Assembly: GCF_002777975.1 (NCBI RefSeq)
Contig: NZ_NGVS01000006.1
Span: 326,100 to 390,099, forward strand
Source: Shewanella carassii
Lineage (GTDB): Bacteria > Pseudomonadota > Gammaproteobacteria > Enterobacterales > Shewanellaceae
Direction: 5' to 3'
DNA length: 64,000 bases
In this document: in pieces, positions 35,133-43,601 of the stretch
Layout: each line of letters opens with the position of its first letter
Position numbering within the stretch: the stretch's first letter is position 1
Translations under genes and position numbers: made by a program
Notes under the pieces: generated by a model
What the model saw: the letters and a program-made list of their open reading frames with translations, nothing else
What the model was told of the DNA's origin: nothing
Databases searched by the model: none

Positions 35133-35876
35133 ATGTCAGATTATCGCACCTTAGTGCAGCAACAGGATGAATGGGGCAGCGTCGCTGTCCTTGATGATGG
35201 CGACTGTCGGATCTTAGCCTTCGGCGAACACGATGAGCAGAGCAAACTGTTGAAAAAGGCTCCCCATGTACCGCAGCACACCTATGTGCAAGCCATGCTG
35301 TTGGCGCTTTTGTACCTCAAACCCAAGAGCTCCATCATTTTGGGGCTGGGCGGCGGCGCCTTGGTGCATGCGCTGAGGCATTTTGATGCCGCTATCAAGC
35401 TTACAGCGGTCGAGTTGCGTCCCCTGGTGCTTGAGTTGGCCAAGAGCCATTTTCAACTGCCACTGTCGAAAAAGCTGAACCTTATCAATCAGGATGCCAA
35501 TCAGTTTCTGGCCAGTGCCGATCACAAGAAGGTAGATATTATCTTCGCCGATCTCTACGGCTCTGAAGGCGTTGATGCCGGTCAGCTGAGCCAAGCCTTT
35601 ATCGAGCAGAGCCTGGCACTGCTCAAGAGTGAGGGTTTGCTGGTGCTCAACTGCTGGAAAGAGCACAGTCAGGACAGAGGCCTGCTGGCTCGCCTACAGC
35701 AACATTTCCCCGATGTGCGGGCCTGCCTCACGGGGGGCGGCAACTGGGTAGTGTTTGCCTCAAGGACACCGAAAAACTTTACCAGTGCCGGGCTCAAGCA
35801 GGGCGCCGCCGGCTTGTCTGCTGTGCTGGACTGCGATCTCGGCCGCTCCCTCAGTCGCTTCGAACTCTGGCAGTAG
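35133..35876 (+). CDS. spermidine synthase-like methyltransferase-fold protein
   Basis: 247 residues from ATG 35133; the longer reading from 34959 runs into the divergent MscS gene and lacks a ribosome site. The Rossmann core reads I-I-L-G-L-G-G-G-A-L with A-V-E-L-R-P and D-I-I-F-A-D-L-Y-G, the layout of the spermidine synthase family, but the N-terminal polyamine-binding domain is short. Could be a polyamine aminopropyltransferase relative or a methyltransferase; the family is often annotated without function. Cytosolic. Confidence 0.78.
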   Translation: MSDYRTLVQQQDEWGSVAVLDDGDCRILAFGEHDEQSKLLKKAPHVPQHTYVQAMLLALLYLKPKSSIILGLGGGALVHALRHFDAAIKLTAVELRPLVLELAKSHFQLPLSKKLNLINQDANQFLASADHKKVDIIFADLYGSEGVDAGQLSQAFIEQSLALLKSEGLLVLNCWKEHSQDRGLLARLQQHFPDVRACLTGGGNWVVFASRTPKNFTSAGLKQGAAGLSAVLDCDLGRSLSRFELWQ

Positions 35877-35965
35877 GCTAATTTGTAAGGGATTGTTAAG
35901 GGCTCTAGTTCGTAAAAGCCCTGATGTTATATTTGTCTGCCCCTCAATAATGATAAGCAGTACAA

Positions 35966-37504
35966 ATGAATAAAAACAAAAGATTAGCTGTAAAACTTCT
36001 GACCCTATCCTGCCTTATGGGCGCTGGGACGACACAGGCCGAACAGTATGAGTTTGCCACTCAAGTCGCCCCGGTCAATACCTTGGTGATGTTCCAGCAT
36101 CAGGATGGCACCCTCTACTCGGCCGCAGGCTTGCAGGCGGATACCCGCAAACAACTGCAGCGCGCCATTGCGGCTGCTAACTTCAAAGGCCAGGAGGGCG
36201 AGCTGCTCGAATTGCTGGCCCCCATTGGTACCCAAGCTGAACGCCTGTTGCTGCTCGGGCTTGGGGATGCTGAACTGACGCCGGGGAAGACAGCCTTGCT
36301 GGGGGGCAAGCTGTCCAATCACCTGGAAGGCGTCAAACAACCCAAGGTGGCGGTATGGGCCGCTGATATCCCCAATAGTCAAGGGTTTATCGCCGAATTG
36401 ACCCAGGGGATCTCCCTGGCAAGCTACCGCTATCGTGACTTTACGGCCAAGCCGCGCACCGAAAAACAGTACCATTTTGCGGTCGCCGAGCCCAAGATAG
36501 CCGAGACTAATCACCTCAAGTCGGCAGCGATTGCCGATGGTGTGGCGCTGGCGCGGGATCTGACCAACAAACCTGCCGCCGAACTCTATCCCGAGTCCTT
36601 TGCCGATGCGGCCAAGGAACTCAAGCGTCTTGGCGTCAAGGTTAAGGTGTTGGAGCCAAAAGACCTGGCCAAGCTCAATATGGGGGCGCTGCTGGCCGTG
36701 GGCAAAGGCAGTGAGCGTGGCCCAAGGTTGGTAGTGGCACACTGGCAAGGCAGTGATGATGCTCCGGTTGCGCTGGTGGGGAAGGGGATTACCTTTGACT
36801 CAGGCGGCTATAACATCAAGGCGACCGGCACTTCGATTGCGCGGATGAAGTCAGATATGGCCGGCGCCGCCACAGTGTTGGGAACGGTCAAGGCGATGGC
36901 CGCCGCCAAGGCGCCAGTTAATCTGGTGGGTATCATGCCGCTGGCGGAAAACATGGTCTCGGGCCGTGCGATGATCCCCGGGGATGTGATCAAGACTGCC
37001 CAGGGGCTGACGGTTGAAGTCCTCAATACCGACGCCGAAGGACGTCTGGTGTTGGCCGACGGTCTTTGGTATGCCCGCGAGCAATACCAACCACAAGTGA
37101 TAGTGGATGTGGCGACCCTCACAGGGTCCAAGGTGCGTGCCCTAGGGGTGGAGTATGCCGGCCTGTTCAGTGACTCGGAACCTTTGGTGCAGCAACTGAC
37201 CTATGCGGGGCAGCAGGTAGGGGAAAAGCTGTGGCGCTTGCCGCTGGATCCGGCCTACGGCGAAGAGTTGCATTCCAGCATAGCAGACTTAACCAACACA
37301 GGCCGTGAAGGCAGCGCCGGGGCTTCTTCGGCGGCGATGTTTCTCAAGCGTTTTGCCGGTGAGCAACCCTGGGCTCATCTGGACATTGCCGGTAACGCCC
37401 TGGTCAGGAGCGACACTCAGTTGGCTCCGGCCGGAGCTACCGGTTATGGTGTACGCCTGTTGAGCCATTGGTTGGAACAGCATAAGTTCAGTGATAACCA
37501 ATAG
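35966..37504 (+). CDS. leucyl aminopeptidase (M17 family), exported
   Basis: 512 residues with a clear signal peptide (K-R-L-A-V-K-L-L-T ... T-Q-A at about 25), which cytosolic PepA lacks. The M17 catalytic part is intact: V-G-K-G-I-T-F-D-S-G-G (Lys and Asp ligands), K-S-D-M-A-G-A-A, N-T-D-A-E-G-R-L-V-L-A-D (Asp and Glu ligands plus the bicarbonate-binding Arg). It would remove N-terminal residues from peptides in the periplasm using two zinc or manganese ions. Single gene, ended by a hairpin. Confidence 0.92.
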   Translation: MNKNKRLAVKLLTLSCLMGAGTTQAEQYEFATQVAPVNTLVMFQHQDGTLYSAAGLQADTRKQLQRAIAAANFKGQEGELLELLAPIGTQAERLLLLGLGDAELTPGKTALLGGKLSNHLEGVKQPKVAVWAADIPNSQGFIAELTQGISLASYRYRDFTAKPRTEKQYHFAVAEPKIAETNHLKSAAIADGVALARDLTNKPAAELYPESFADAAKELKRLGVKVKVLEPKDLAKLNMGALLAVGKGSERGPRLVVAHWQGSDDAPVALVGKGITFDSGGYNIKATGTSIARMKSDMAGAATVLGTVKAMAAAKAPVNLVGIMPLAENMVSGRAMIPGDVIKTAQGLTVEVLNTDAEGRLVLADGLWYAREQYQPQVIVDVATLTGSKVRALGVEYAGLFSDSEPLVQQLTYAGQQVGEKLWRLPLDPAYGEELHSSIADLTNTGREGSAGASSAAMFLKRFAGEQPWAHLDIAGNALVRSDTQLAPAGATGYGVRLLSHWLEQHKFSDNQ

Positions 37505-37518
37505 ATCAATAACTTGCT

Positions 37519-37552
37519 CGGGAGCGAAGGGTAATCGCTTTTTTCGCTCCCG
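37519..37552 (+). terminator. hairpin/terminator after the aminopeptidase
   Basis: A 10-bp stem (37519-37528 with 37543-37552) contains a smaller stem (AGCGA at 37523 with TCGCT at 37535) followed at once by a T run; the two folds are alternatives. Confidence 0.6.
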
Positions 37553-37649
37553 ATACAAGCTCCCCTAAAAAACCGATTAAGGCAACAGCTTTTATCCGTT
37601 ATCTTATTTTAAACCCTTTGGTTAATATGACTTCCATCGAGGGGCAGCA

Positions 37650-37697
37650 ATGAAGTTGACCCGGACAATTCAAACTGAAAATGGGAGCATACAATGA
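37650..37697 (+). CDS. candidate 15-aa leader peptide upstream of ahpC
   Basis: ATG 37650 follows GAGGGG by 6 bases, reads [15 protein letters not shown] and stops with TGA at 37695-37697, which overlaps the ahpC start as ATGA. A strong ribosome site and exact stop/start overlap argue for translation and coupling to ahpC. The peptide has no recognised function. Confidence 0.45.
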   Translation: MKLTRTIQTENGSIQ

Positions 37698-38263
37698 CTC
37701 AGTCAATCATCAACTCTGTAATCAAACCCTTTAAAGCTACCGCCTTCCACAAAGGTGAATTCGTTGAGCTGACCGAACAGGATCTGCTGGGCAAGTGGTC
37801 TGTAGTTTTCTTCTACCCAGCCGACTTTACCTTCGTTTGCCCAACTGAACTGGGTGATATGGCTGACCACTACGAAAAACTGCAAGCTATGGGCGTTGAA
37901 GTTTACTCTGTGTCTACCGACAAGCACTTTACTCACAAGGCATGGCACGATACTTCCGACACCATCAACAAGATCCAATTCCCAATGATAGGTGACCCAA
38001 CCGGTGAAATCAGCCGTAACTTCGGTGTGCTGGTTGAGGAAGACGGTGTCGCCCTGCGCGGTACTTTCGTCAGCAACCCTGAAGGTGAAATCAAAGTCGC
38101 TGAAATCCATGACCTGGGTATCGGACGTAGTGCCAGCGAGCTGGTTCGTAAGATCCAAGCTGCTCAATATGTTGCTACTCACGACGGCGAAGTTTGCCCA
38201 GCCAAGTGGCAGCCAGGCGACGAAACTCTGGCTCCTTCTCTGGACCTGGTTGGCAAAATCTAA
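37694..38263 (+). CDS. ahpC: alkyl hydroperoxide reductase, peroxiredoxin subunit
   Basis: 189 residues, typical 2-Cys peroxiredoxin. Peroxidatic Cys49 in F-T-F-V-C-P-T-E and resolving Cys168 in E-V-C-P-A-K-W; the C-terminal tail is long, as in oxidation-sensitive forms. It reduces organic and hydrogen peroxides and is recycled by AhpF. Own ribosome site GGGAG plus a possible coupled leader peptide. ahpF follows after 104 bases with an intervening hairpin. Confidence 0.96.
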   Translation: MTQSIINSVIKPFKATAFHKGEFVELTEQDLLGKWSVVFFYPADFTFVCPTELGDMADHYEKLQAMGVEVYSVSTDKHFTHKAWHDTSDTINKIQFPMIGDPTGEISRNFGVLVEEDGVALRGTFVSNPEGEIKVAEIHDLGIGRSASELVRKIQAAQYVATHDGEVCPAKWQPGDETLAPSLDLVGKI

Positions 38264-38282
38264 ACTGCCAGTCTGACCCAGA

Positions 38283-38318
38283 AGGCTCCGAACCTCCCCC
38301 TGCAAGGGTTCGGAGCCT
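38283..38318 (+). terminator. hairpin between ahpC and ahpF (partial terminator or stabiliser)
   Basis: 12-bp perfect stem (38283-38294 with 38307-38318), followed by CTTTCC, so a weak T tail. It would make ahpC mRNA more abundant than the ahpF part, fitting the excess of AhpC usual in cells. Confidence 0.7.
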
Positions 38319-38367
38319 CTTTCCCCGCACTATTTCTGTTTTCCTTTAGTCTGATTCTGGAGTCATC

Positions 38368-39927
38368 ATGTTGGATGCGAATCTGAAAAATCAACTGCAA
38401 ACCTATCTGCAGAACCTCAAGCAACCAGTTGAACTTGTCGTATCTGCAGATGAAAGCCCAAAGTCCAAAGAGCTGTTGGCTCTGGCACAGGATATTGCCT
38501 CGCTGTCTTCCCTGGTCAGTGTGACCGAGCAGTCACTATCCCGTACCCCGGCGATGCAAGTTACCTCAATCAAGGGCTCTGATATACGTTTTGCCGGTTT
38601 GCCCATGGGGCACGAATTTACCTCACTTGTGCTGGCTCTGTTGCACACAGGTGGGCATCCCATCAAGTTGGAGGCCGAGCTGATCGAGCAGATCCGCAGC
38701 CTGCCAGGGGAATATCATTTTGAAACTTTTGTCTCTCTGAGCTGCCAGAACTGCCCGGATGTGGTGCAGGCGCTCAATATGATGGCGGCGATCAACCCGC
38801 GGATCAGCAATACCATGATAGATGGTGCCTTGTTCCAGGATGAGGTTGAGCAGCGCAATATCATGGCCGTGCCTTCGGTTTATCTGAACGGCGAGCCTTT
38901 CTCTGCCGGCCGCATCAGCCTGAAAGAGATACTCAATAAACTGGATACCAATGCCTCTGCCCGCCAAGCCGAAAGCCTTAACCAGCGTAAGCCCTACGAA
39001 GTGCTGGTGGTTGGCGCCGGGCCTGCCGGGGCATCAGCCGCCATCTACGCTGCCCGTAAGGGACTGCGCACTGGGCTGTTGGCCGACAAGTTCGGTGGCC
39101 AGGTCAGCGAAACCGTCGGCATTGAAAACTTTATTTCGGTCAAGGCGACTGAAGGCCCCAAGTTGGTGGCAAATCTGGAAGAGCATGTTCGCGACTATGA
39201 AGTGGATGTGATGGATAACCAGAAGGCGGTTCGTCTCGGCAGCAATGGCCTCTATGAAGTGGAACTGGAAAATGGTGCCCTACTCAAGAGCCGCACTGTC
39301 TTGTTGGCCACAGGAGCTCGCTGGCGGGAAATGAATGTCCCCGGTGAGCAGGAATATCGTGGCCGCGGTGTGGCTTATTGTCCTCACTGTGATGGCCCGC
39401 TGTTCAAGGGTAAACGGGTTGCGGTGATCGGCGGCGGTAACTCGGGTATCGAGGCGGCTATCGATCTGGCCAACATAGTTGAGCATGTGACTGTACTCGA
39501 GTTTGACAGTAAATTGCGCGCCGATGATGTGCTGCAGCGCAAGGCCAAATCTATGGGTAACATCACTATTATCACCCAGGCGCAAACGACTGAAGTCCTT
39601 GGTGATGGCAGTCGGGTTATCGGCCTTAACTACACAGACAGAGCCAGTGGCGAGCAGCATAATATTGCGCTGGCAGGTATCTTTGTGCAGATAGGTCTGG
39701 TGCCCAACACTGAATGGTTGCGTGGTACTGTGGAGTTGACCCCGCGCGGTGAAATCATTGTCGATGAACGCGGTCAGACTTCACTGCCAGGAGTGTTTGC
39801 TGCTGGTGACGTGACTAACTCGGCCTACAAGCAGATCATCATCGCTATGGGTAGCGGTGCAACGGCCTCTCTGGGAGCCTTTGACTACCTGATCCGCCAT
39901 TCAGAGGATGAATCGGCAGCGGCTTAA
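38368..39927 (+). CDS. ahpF: alkyl hydroperoxide reductase, flavoprotein disulfide reductase subunit
   Basis: 519 residues (E. coli 521), starting after TGGAG. N-terminal tandem thioredoxin folds with S-C-Q-N-C-P (CXXC), then an FAD domain ([14 protein letters not shown]), the thioredoxin-reductase disulfide Y-C-P-H-C-D-G and an NAD domain ([13 protein letters not shown]). It passes electrons from NADH to AhpC. Ends with a strong terminator. Confidence 0.96.
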   Translation: MLDANLKNQLQTYLQNLKQPVELVVSADESPKSKELLALAQDIASLSSLVSVTEQSLSRTPAMQVTSIKGSDIRFAGLPMGHEFTSLVLALLHTGGHPIKLEAELIEQIRSLPGEYHFETFVSLSCQNCPDVVQALNMMAAINPRISNTMIDGALFQDEVEQRNIMAVPSVYLNGEPFSAGRISLKEILNKLDTNASARQAESLNQRKPYEVLVVGAGPAGASAAIYAARKGLRTGLLADKFGGQVSETVGIENFISVKATEGPKLVANLEEHVRDYEVDVMDNQKAVRLGSNGLYEVELENGALLKSRTVLLATGARWREMNVPGEQEYRGRGVAYCPHCDGPLFKGKRVAVIGGGNSGIEAAIDLANIVEHVTVLEFDSKLRADDVLQRKAKSMGNITIITQAQTTEVLGDGSRVIGLNYTDRASGEQHNIALAGIFVQIGLVPNTEWLRGTVELTPRGEIIVDERGQTSLPGVFAAGDVTNSAYKQIIIAMGSGATASLGAFDYLIRHSEDESAAA

Positions 39928-39984
39928 CATTAAAGGCCTTCAAGAGCGAATACGCCTAAGGGCCGAGTGATTGCTGTAGATTTC

Positions 39985-40018
39985 AAAAAGGATCCGCTCT
40001 TTATAGCGGGTCCTTTTT
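39985..40018 (+). terminator. intrinsic terminator after ahpF
   Basis: Imperfect stem AAAAAGGATCCGCT with AGCGGGTCCTTTTT around a short loop, with A and T runs on each side; it can serve both this operon and the convergent hypothetical gene. Confidence 0.8.
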
Positions 40019-40034
40019 CTTTGTTAGAGCCGGT

Positions 40035-40364
40035 CTAATAACAGTGATCGAAATGAGCCGTTTCCATACAGAGATAATTGATTTGCTCTGCAGATAGCGG
40101 GGCGATATCAAGCGTTCGGTTCGGATTGATATCTGTTACGGTCAAGAGGGTTATTGGTGTCTGATAGCTGTTGCAGCGACCACAATCAAAGTTTACCCCT
40201 AATCCATTAACCAGATAATGAAGCTTGCCTTCGAGTGTTACCTCGTATGCTTGTGTCGGTTCGCCTTGCAGGGCCAAAACAGAGACCAGATACCTGACAT
40301 TGTCCCAAGCCGATAGCTGTAACTGTTTACTGGTAAGTATCAAGCTTTCCGGTGTCTGTGGCAT
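40035..40364 (-). CDS. hypothetical protein, 109 aa
   Basis: 109 residues, no signal peptide or membrane helix; four Cys including C-G-R-C in the middle, which could bind metal or a cluster. No family recognised. Ends just after the ahpF terminator; 81 bases downstream of the GNAT gene on the same strand. Confidence 0.55.
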   Translation of the reverse strand: MPQTPESLILTSKQLQLSAWDNVRYLVSVLALQGEPTQAYEVTLEGKLHYLVNGLGVNFDCGRCNSYQTPITLLTVTDINPNRTLDIAPLSAEQINYLCMETAHFDHCY

Positions 40365-40445
40365 ATGGGCCTCGCTGTTTTAAATCTTGGCTCAATTGGT
40401 TCAAAGGGTAGAATTCAAACGATGAGTTAAATTCATTGTTCAAGT

Positions 40446-40982
40446 TTATCCCTGCAGCAGGTAGAAATCACGGCCGCAGAGTGTCACAAAGTCCAATGTT
40501 TGCATGCGTGCATGGCGGCTATGCGCTCGTAGAGATGCTTCATTGTCTTCGGCGATCAGTGCTAGCCAGGGAGCGTCATTATTTTCTCTAGCGGCAGAGT
40601 ACAACCCATCAAATACACCTTTGCCCCGATACTTGGGATGAACCCAAACTGGGCCATAGTGAAGAGTATTGCGCCAATCGGTTTTAAGTGCGCAATGCCC
40701 TTGGCTAAGTCGCTGGTATAGGGCTTGGCATAAAGGTGAATGATTAAGCTTGTTCCAGTCGCCGAGGATGAGATAACCCATGATTTCCCCTGAGATCTCA
40801 GCCACCCAGACCAGGCCAGCCGAGACTAAAGGGTTTAGTTCTGAGATGGAAAACCCTTGTCCCTCGAATCCCCGAGTACGTTCTTTGGCACTCAGTTCAT
40901 CTTGATTGAAACGTTTTTCTAGGGTGGCAATGGTCTCAATGTCCGCCATCTTGGCTTGGCGGTATTGTGTGGATTCTGGCAT
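40446..40982 (-). CDS. GNAT family N-acetyltransferase
   Basis: 178 residues. The acetyl-CoA binding loop is P-K-Y-R-G-K-G-V-F-D (about 120-129), preceded by a strand V-W-V-H; the N-terminus (A-D-I-E-T-I-A-T-L-E-K-R-F) and the closing L-E-D-N-E-A-S-L-R-A-H-like segment also fit. The acceptor is unknown. Divergent from the GAF protein at 41121. Confidence 0.85.
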   Translation of the reverse strand: MPESTQYRQAKMADIETIATLEKRFNQDELSAKERTRGFEGQGFSISELNPLVSAGLVWVAEISGEIMGYLILGDWNKLNHSPLCQALYQRLSQGHCALKTDWRNTLHYGPVWVHPKYRGKGVFDGLYSAARENNDAPWLALIAEDNEASLRAHSRHARMQTLDFVTLCGRDFYLLQG

Positions 40983-41120
40983 CGGCTGGCTTTAAGAAAA
41001 TAAAGAGGGCGCATTATAACCAAAGCCAAGGACGCTGGCACTTGATTTGACCAATTTGCGAAACTCCCATTTAGCTTCCACACTTAAGGACGAACCAAGC
41101 CATTCAATTCAGGAAGAAAC

Positions 41121-42071
41121 ATGCTCCCGGACACCATAGACCCAGGTAAGAGCTTACTGGAAAGTGAAAGCCACAGACTCAACCTTATTCGTTGGATGCA
41201 TCAATGTGAATTAATGAAGCGTTATTATCAAGCCGACAAGGTTTTTGTGCTTCAAAAGACAGACTTGGGATTTGAAGTTATTGTCAGTGCTGCCGATGCC
41301 AGTAATCGATTTCCGCCTGGCAAGGTCTTTGCGGCTGATGAAAGTGTATTTCAGCGTATGGTTGATGCTCCTCCTGAAGGGGTAAATCTGGATCTGACTC
41401 GTTCAACAACGGAGGATTCCCCTAAGGAATTCAGCAATGTACTTGGTATTCTTTCCAGGCCTGTTCTTTGGCCTGATGGTTCTGTTTTTGGTTGCCTCTG
41501 TGTCATTAATGCTCATGCCAATGAACAACAGCATATTAGCCCCTATATGCTGGAGCCTTTTCAGATCCTTTTGCAACAAGATTTGGCGTTGTTATGCCAA
41601 AGTCATCGTATCGAATCACTGTCAATGCGTGATCGGGAAACCGGAATGCTGAATCATTATGGTTTCATCATGATGGCTCCGAGGCAACTTAATCTCGGGC
41701 GTAGATTTGGTGCGCACTCGGGGATCATTTTTCTGGAACTGATACCGGGCAAAGACATAGATGATGAGGCTTTGAGCCGCCAACACAAGGAGCTTGGTAA
41801 CCTTATTCTCAACACAATCAGAACCGCAGATATAGCGGCCCATTACAGTGATAGTCAGTATGTTTTATTGGTATTTGTCGATCTGGAGCGGGACTTGGAG
41901 CATATCATCAAGCGCTTGGAGCGACAGATGAGTCAGCTTAACCCTTTAGCTCAGTTGGATTCCAGTAGTTGTTTCTTCAGTCCTGATTCTGCCGCCAAGT
42001 TGGCACCAATGTTGGAAAGTGCCAAGGCTGGACTCAAGTCTTCCCTGCAACGGGTTCAGAAACAAGAGTGA
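41121..42071 (+). CDS. GAF domain protein with degenerate GGDEF domain
   Basis: 316 residues starting after CAGGAAG. N-terminal GAF domain (about 20-150: V-L-S-R-P-V-L-W-P-D-G-S-V-F-G-C-L-C-V) as in GAF-GGDEF proteins that sense internal ligands. The second half begins like GGDEF domains (R-D-R-E-T-G-M-L-N-H-Y-G-F, usually D-x-L-T-G-L-x-N-R-x-x-F), but the active loop reads H-Y-S-D-S-Q-Y-V-L-L in place of R-x-G-G-D-E-F, so no cyclase activity is expected. It may bind nucleotide or act as an interaction module. Confidence 0.75.
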   Translation: MLPDTIDPGKSLLESESHRLNLIRWMHQCELMKRYYQADKVFVLQKTDLGFEVIVSAADASNRFPPGKVFAADESVFQRMVDAPPEGVNLDLTRSTTEDSPKEFSNVLGILSRPVLWPDGSVFGCLCVINAHANEQQHISPYMLEPFQILLQQDLALLCQSHRIESLSMRDRETGMLNHYGFIMMAPRQLNLGRRFGAHSGIIFLELIPGKDIDDEALSRQHKELGNLILNTIRTADIAAHYSDSQYVLLVFVDLERDLEHIIKRLERQMSQLNPLAQLDSSSCFFSPDSAAKLAPMLESAKAGLKSSLQRVQKQE

Positions 42072-42702
42072 TTCATTGGGCGTGGATGGAATAAATTCCG
42101 ACGGCTGTGATGGAACATGTTCGGGCCTTGTCCATTGTGAGTGTTGCCATCTTTCATCAGGACAAAATTATTTTTCATTGTCGTGCATATAATAGACTCG
42201 AGGTGTTTTTTATTAAAATGCTATCGGGACAGGGTTTCAGTAACTTGCTTGAGCCAAGGCCGTAGTGGTCAAGTTAAATTGGCTACTGAATGAATATTTT
42301 GAATTGAAAGATGATTTGTTTTACTCACCTTTACTGAGCATGTTTTATTGTTAGTGTCTTTTGGGGGGCGTAAGGTAAAAATAGTCGTTTAAATCCAGTG
42401 TTGAATACGCTGTTTTTTAGCGAATTGGTAATGCTACTGGTGATAACAAGATGAAATGAGCTATATCTGAGTCGATTGATATCATGCACCCGGAAAGCGG
42501 TTCACAATTACTTCTATCAAGGTCATCCCGGTGGATATAACAGCCATCACTCAGCATTGCCACCTGGTGTTAACACATTTTGCGTCATGTAGCTTCAGTG
42601 GCCAGTTGAGACACCGAATTAGTCTTATCAATCTCCGTTGCCCCTCTTTTTTATCCGCCTTATTCTTGTCACACTATAAGAGTTCAATAAACCAATGGAA
42701 AA
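42072..42702. other. 631-base AT-rich intergenic region
   Basis: No ORF with a ribosome site was found. A TATAAT at 42189-42194 in an A/T-rich context could be a promoter for an unannotated transcript or a long leader of the next gene. No known RNA family was recognised. Confidence 0.4.
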
Positions 42703-43122
42703 ATGACCATGATTAAAAAAACGCTCGTAGCCGCAGCGCTGCTTTTGGGGTTGGCAGCATGCCAAACCACTCCTGATACCCAGGGTCAGCCTTTGCCACT
42801 GGAAGGTAGCTGGCATGTGGAAAGTATTCTGGGGCAACCGACAATAGATTACAGCCCGGCACAGTTGGTTTTTGCCGATGATGGTAAGCTCTCCGGCAAT
42901 AACAGCTGCAACAATTTCTTTGGAACATACTCTCTGGAAGGACAGAAGTTGAAACTGGTTCCGGCCGGTAGCACGATGAAAGCTTGTGTCGATGCACTTA
43001 TGGCTCAGGAACAACTGGTAATGCAGGTCTTACCCCAAGTGGTTAAAGGTGAAATCCAGGATGGCAAATTGTTGCTTCTGGGAAGCGATGAGCGGGTGTT
43101 AATGCAGCTTTCAAGCCTTTGA
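42703..43122 (+). CDS. META domain (HslJ-like) lipoprotein
   Basis: 139 residues (ATG 42709 is an equally good start). Lipoprotein signal ending L-A-A-C at about residue 20. The META/HslJ fold follows: L-E-G-S-W-H-V-E-S-I ... G-N-N-S-C-N-N-F-F-G-T-Y ... T-M-K-A-C, with the conserved N-x-x-x-G-x-Y core and Cys pair. HslJ in E. coli is tied to novobiocin resistance and envelope stress; no function is claimed here. Ends at an unusually long terminator. Confidence 0.85.
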   Translation: MTMIKKTLVAAALLLGLAACQTTPDTQGQPLPLEGSWHVESILGQPTIDYSPAQLVFADDGKLSGNNSCNNFFGTYSLEGQKLKLVPAGSTMKACVDALMAQEQLVMQVLPQVVKGEIQDGKLLLLGSDERVLMQLSSL

Positions 43123-43148
43123 TATCAAGCCTGGACAGTGACAATATC

Positions 43149-43207
43149 TGACTGAATACCCAAAAAAGAACCCAGCATCGCTGGGTTCTTTTTTGGGTAT
43201 TCAGTCA
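43149..43207. terminator. bidirectional terminator: 28-bp perfect inverted repeat
   Basis: Arms 43149-43176 and 43180-43207 are perfect reverse complements with only a 3-base loop. Each contains A6/T6 tracts inside the arm, so it gives a U-rich tail in both directions. It serves the META lipoprotein on plus and the YjfB-like gene on minus. Confidence 0.9.
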
Positions 43208-43256
43208 AAGTGGCAAATTGGGAACGCCGATGAGTTAAATAGCAGCGCCGAGCAAA

Positions 43257-43457
43257 TCAAGCCGTGGTATTGATATTACGGCCTATATTTCCAACGGGGG
43301 CAGCTGGCTCCTGCGCGGGTGTAGCGGCTTGGATCAGTTGCAGTGCAATTTCGCCTTCGGCTTGTTGCTGTTGCTTGGCTAACTGGGCGACTTTAACACC
43401 GACAGCACCGGTATCCATATTCACCGACAGCGGCTGAGAGTTGAGAGAGACTGTCAT
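43257..43457 (-). CDS. YjfB-like putative motility protein
   Basis: 66 residues starting after CCGAGGAAAG. The pattern of V-G-V-K-V-A-Q-L-A-K-Q-Q-Q, L-Q-L-I-Q-A and the closing G-R-N-I-N-T-T-A fits the small YjfB family (closing G-x-x-I-D-T-x-A), called putative motility proteins without firm evidence. No signal peptide. Separated from the next minus gene by 150 bases. Confidence 0.65.
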   Translation of the reverse strand: MTVSLNSQPLSVNMDTGAVGVKVAQLAKQQQQAEGEIALQLIQAATPAQEPAAPVGNIGRNINTTA

Positions 43458-43601
43458 GGCTTTCCTCGGGGTTGGAGAGTCGCATTACGGGACTCGGGCA
43501 TTATCTTGTTATCGGCATCAATAGCTATAACTTTAGCCTAAATCCCGCAGGTTCGGCAAAGAAGCCAAGCCGCCATCTGGCGACTTGGTTATGCTGAACC
43601 A

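Noticed and set aside
37570-37650. OxyR-like site upstream of ahpC
   Set aside because: AT-rich half-sites are present, but the spaced ATAG/CTAT pattern is too poor to claim.
42531-42716. 61-codon frame before the META lipoprotein
   Set aside because: No ribosome site; it overlaps the start of the lipoprotein gene in another frame.
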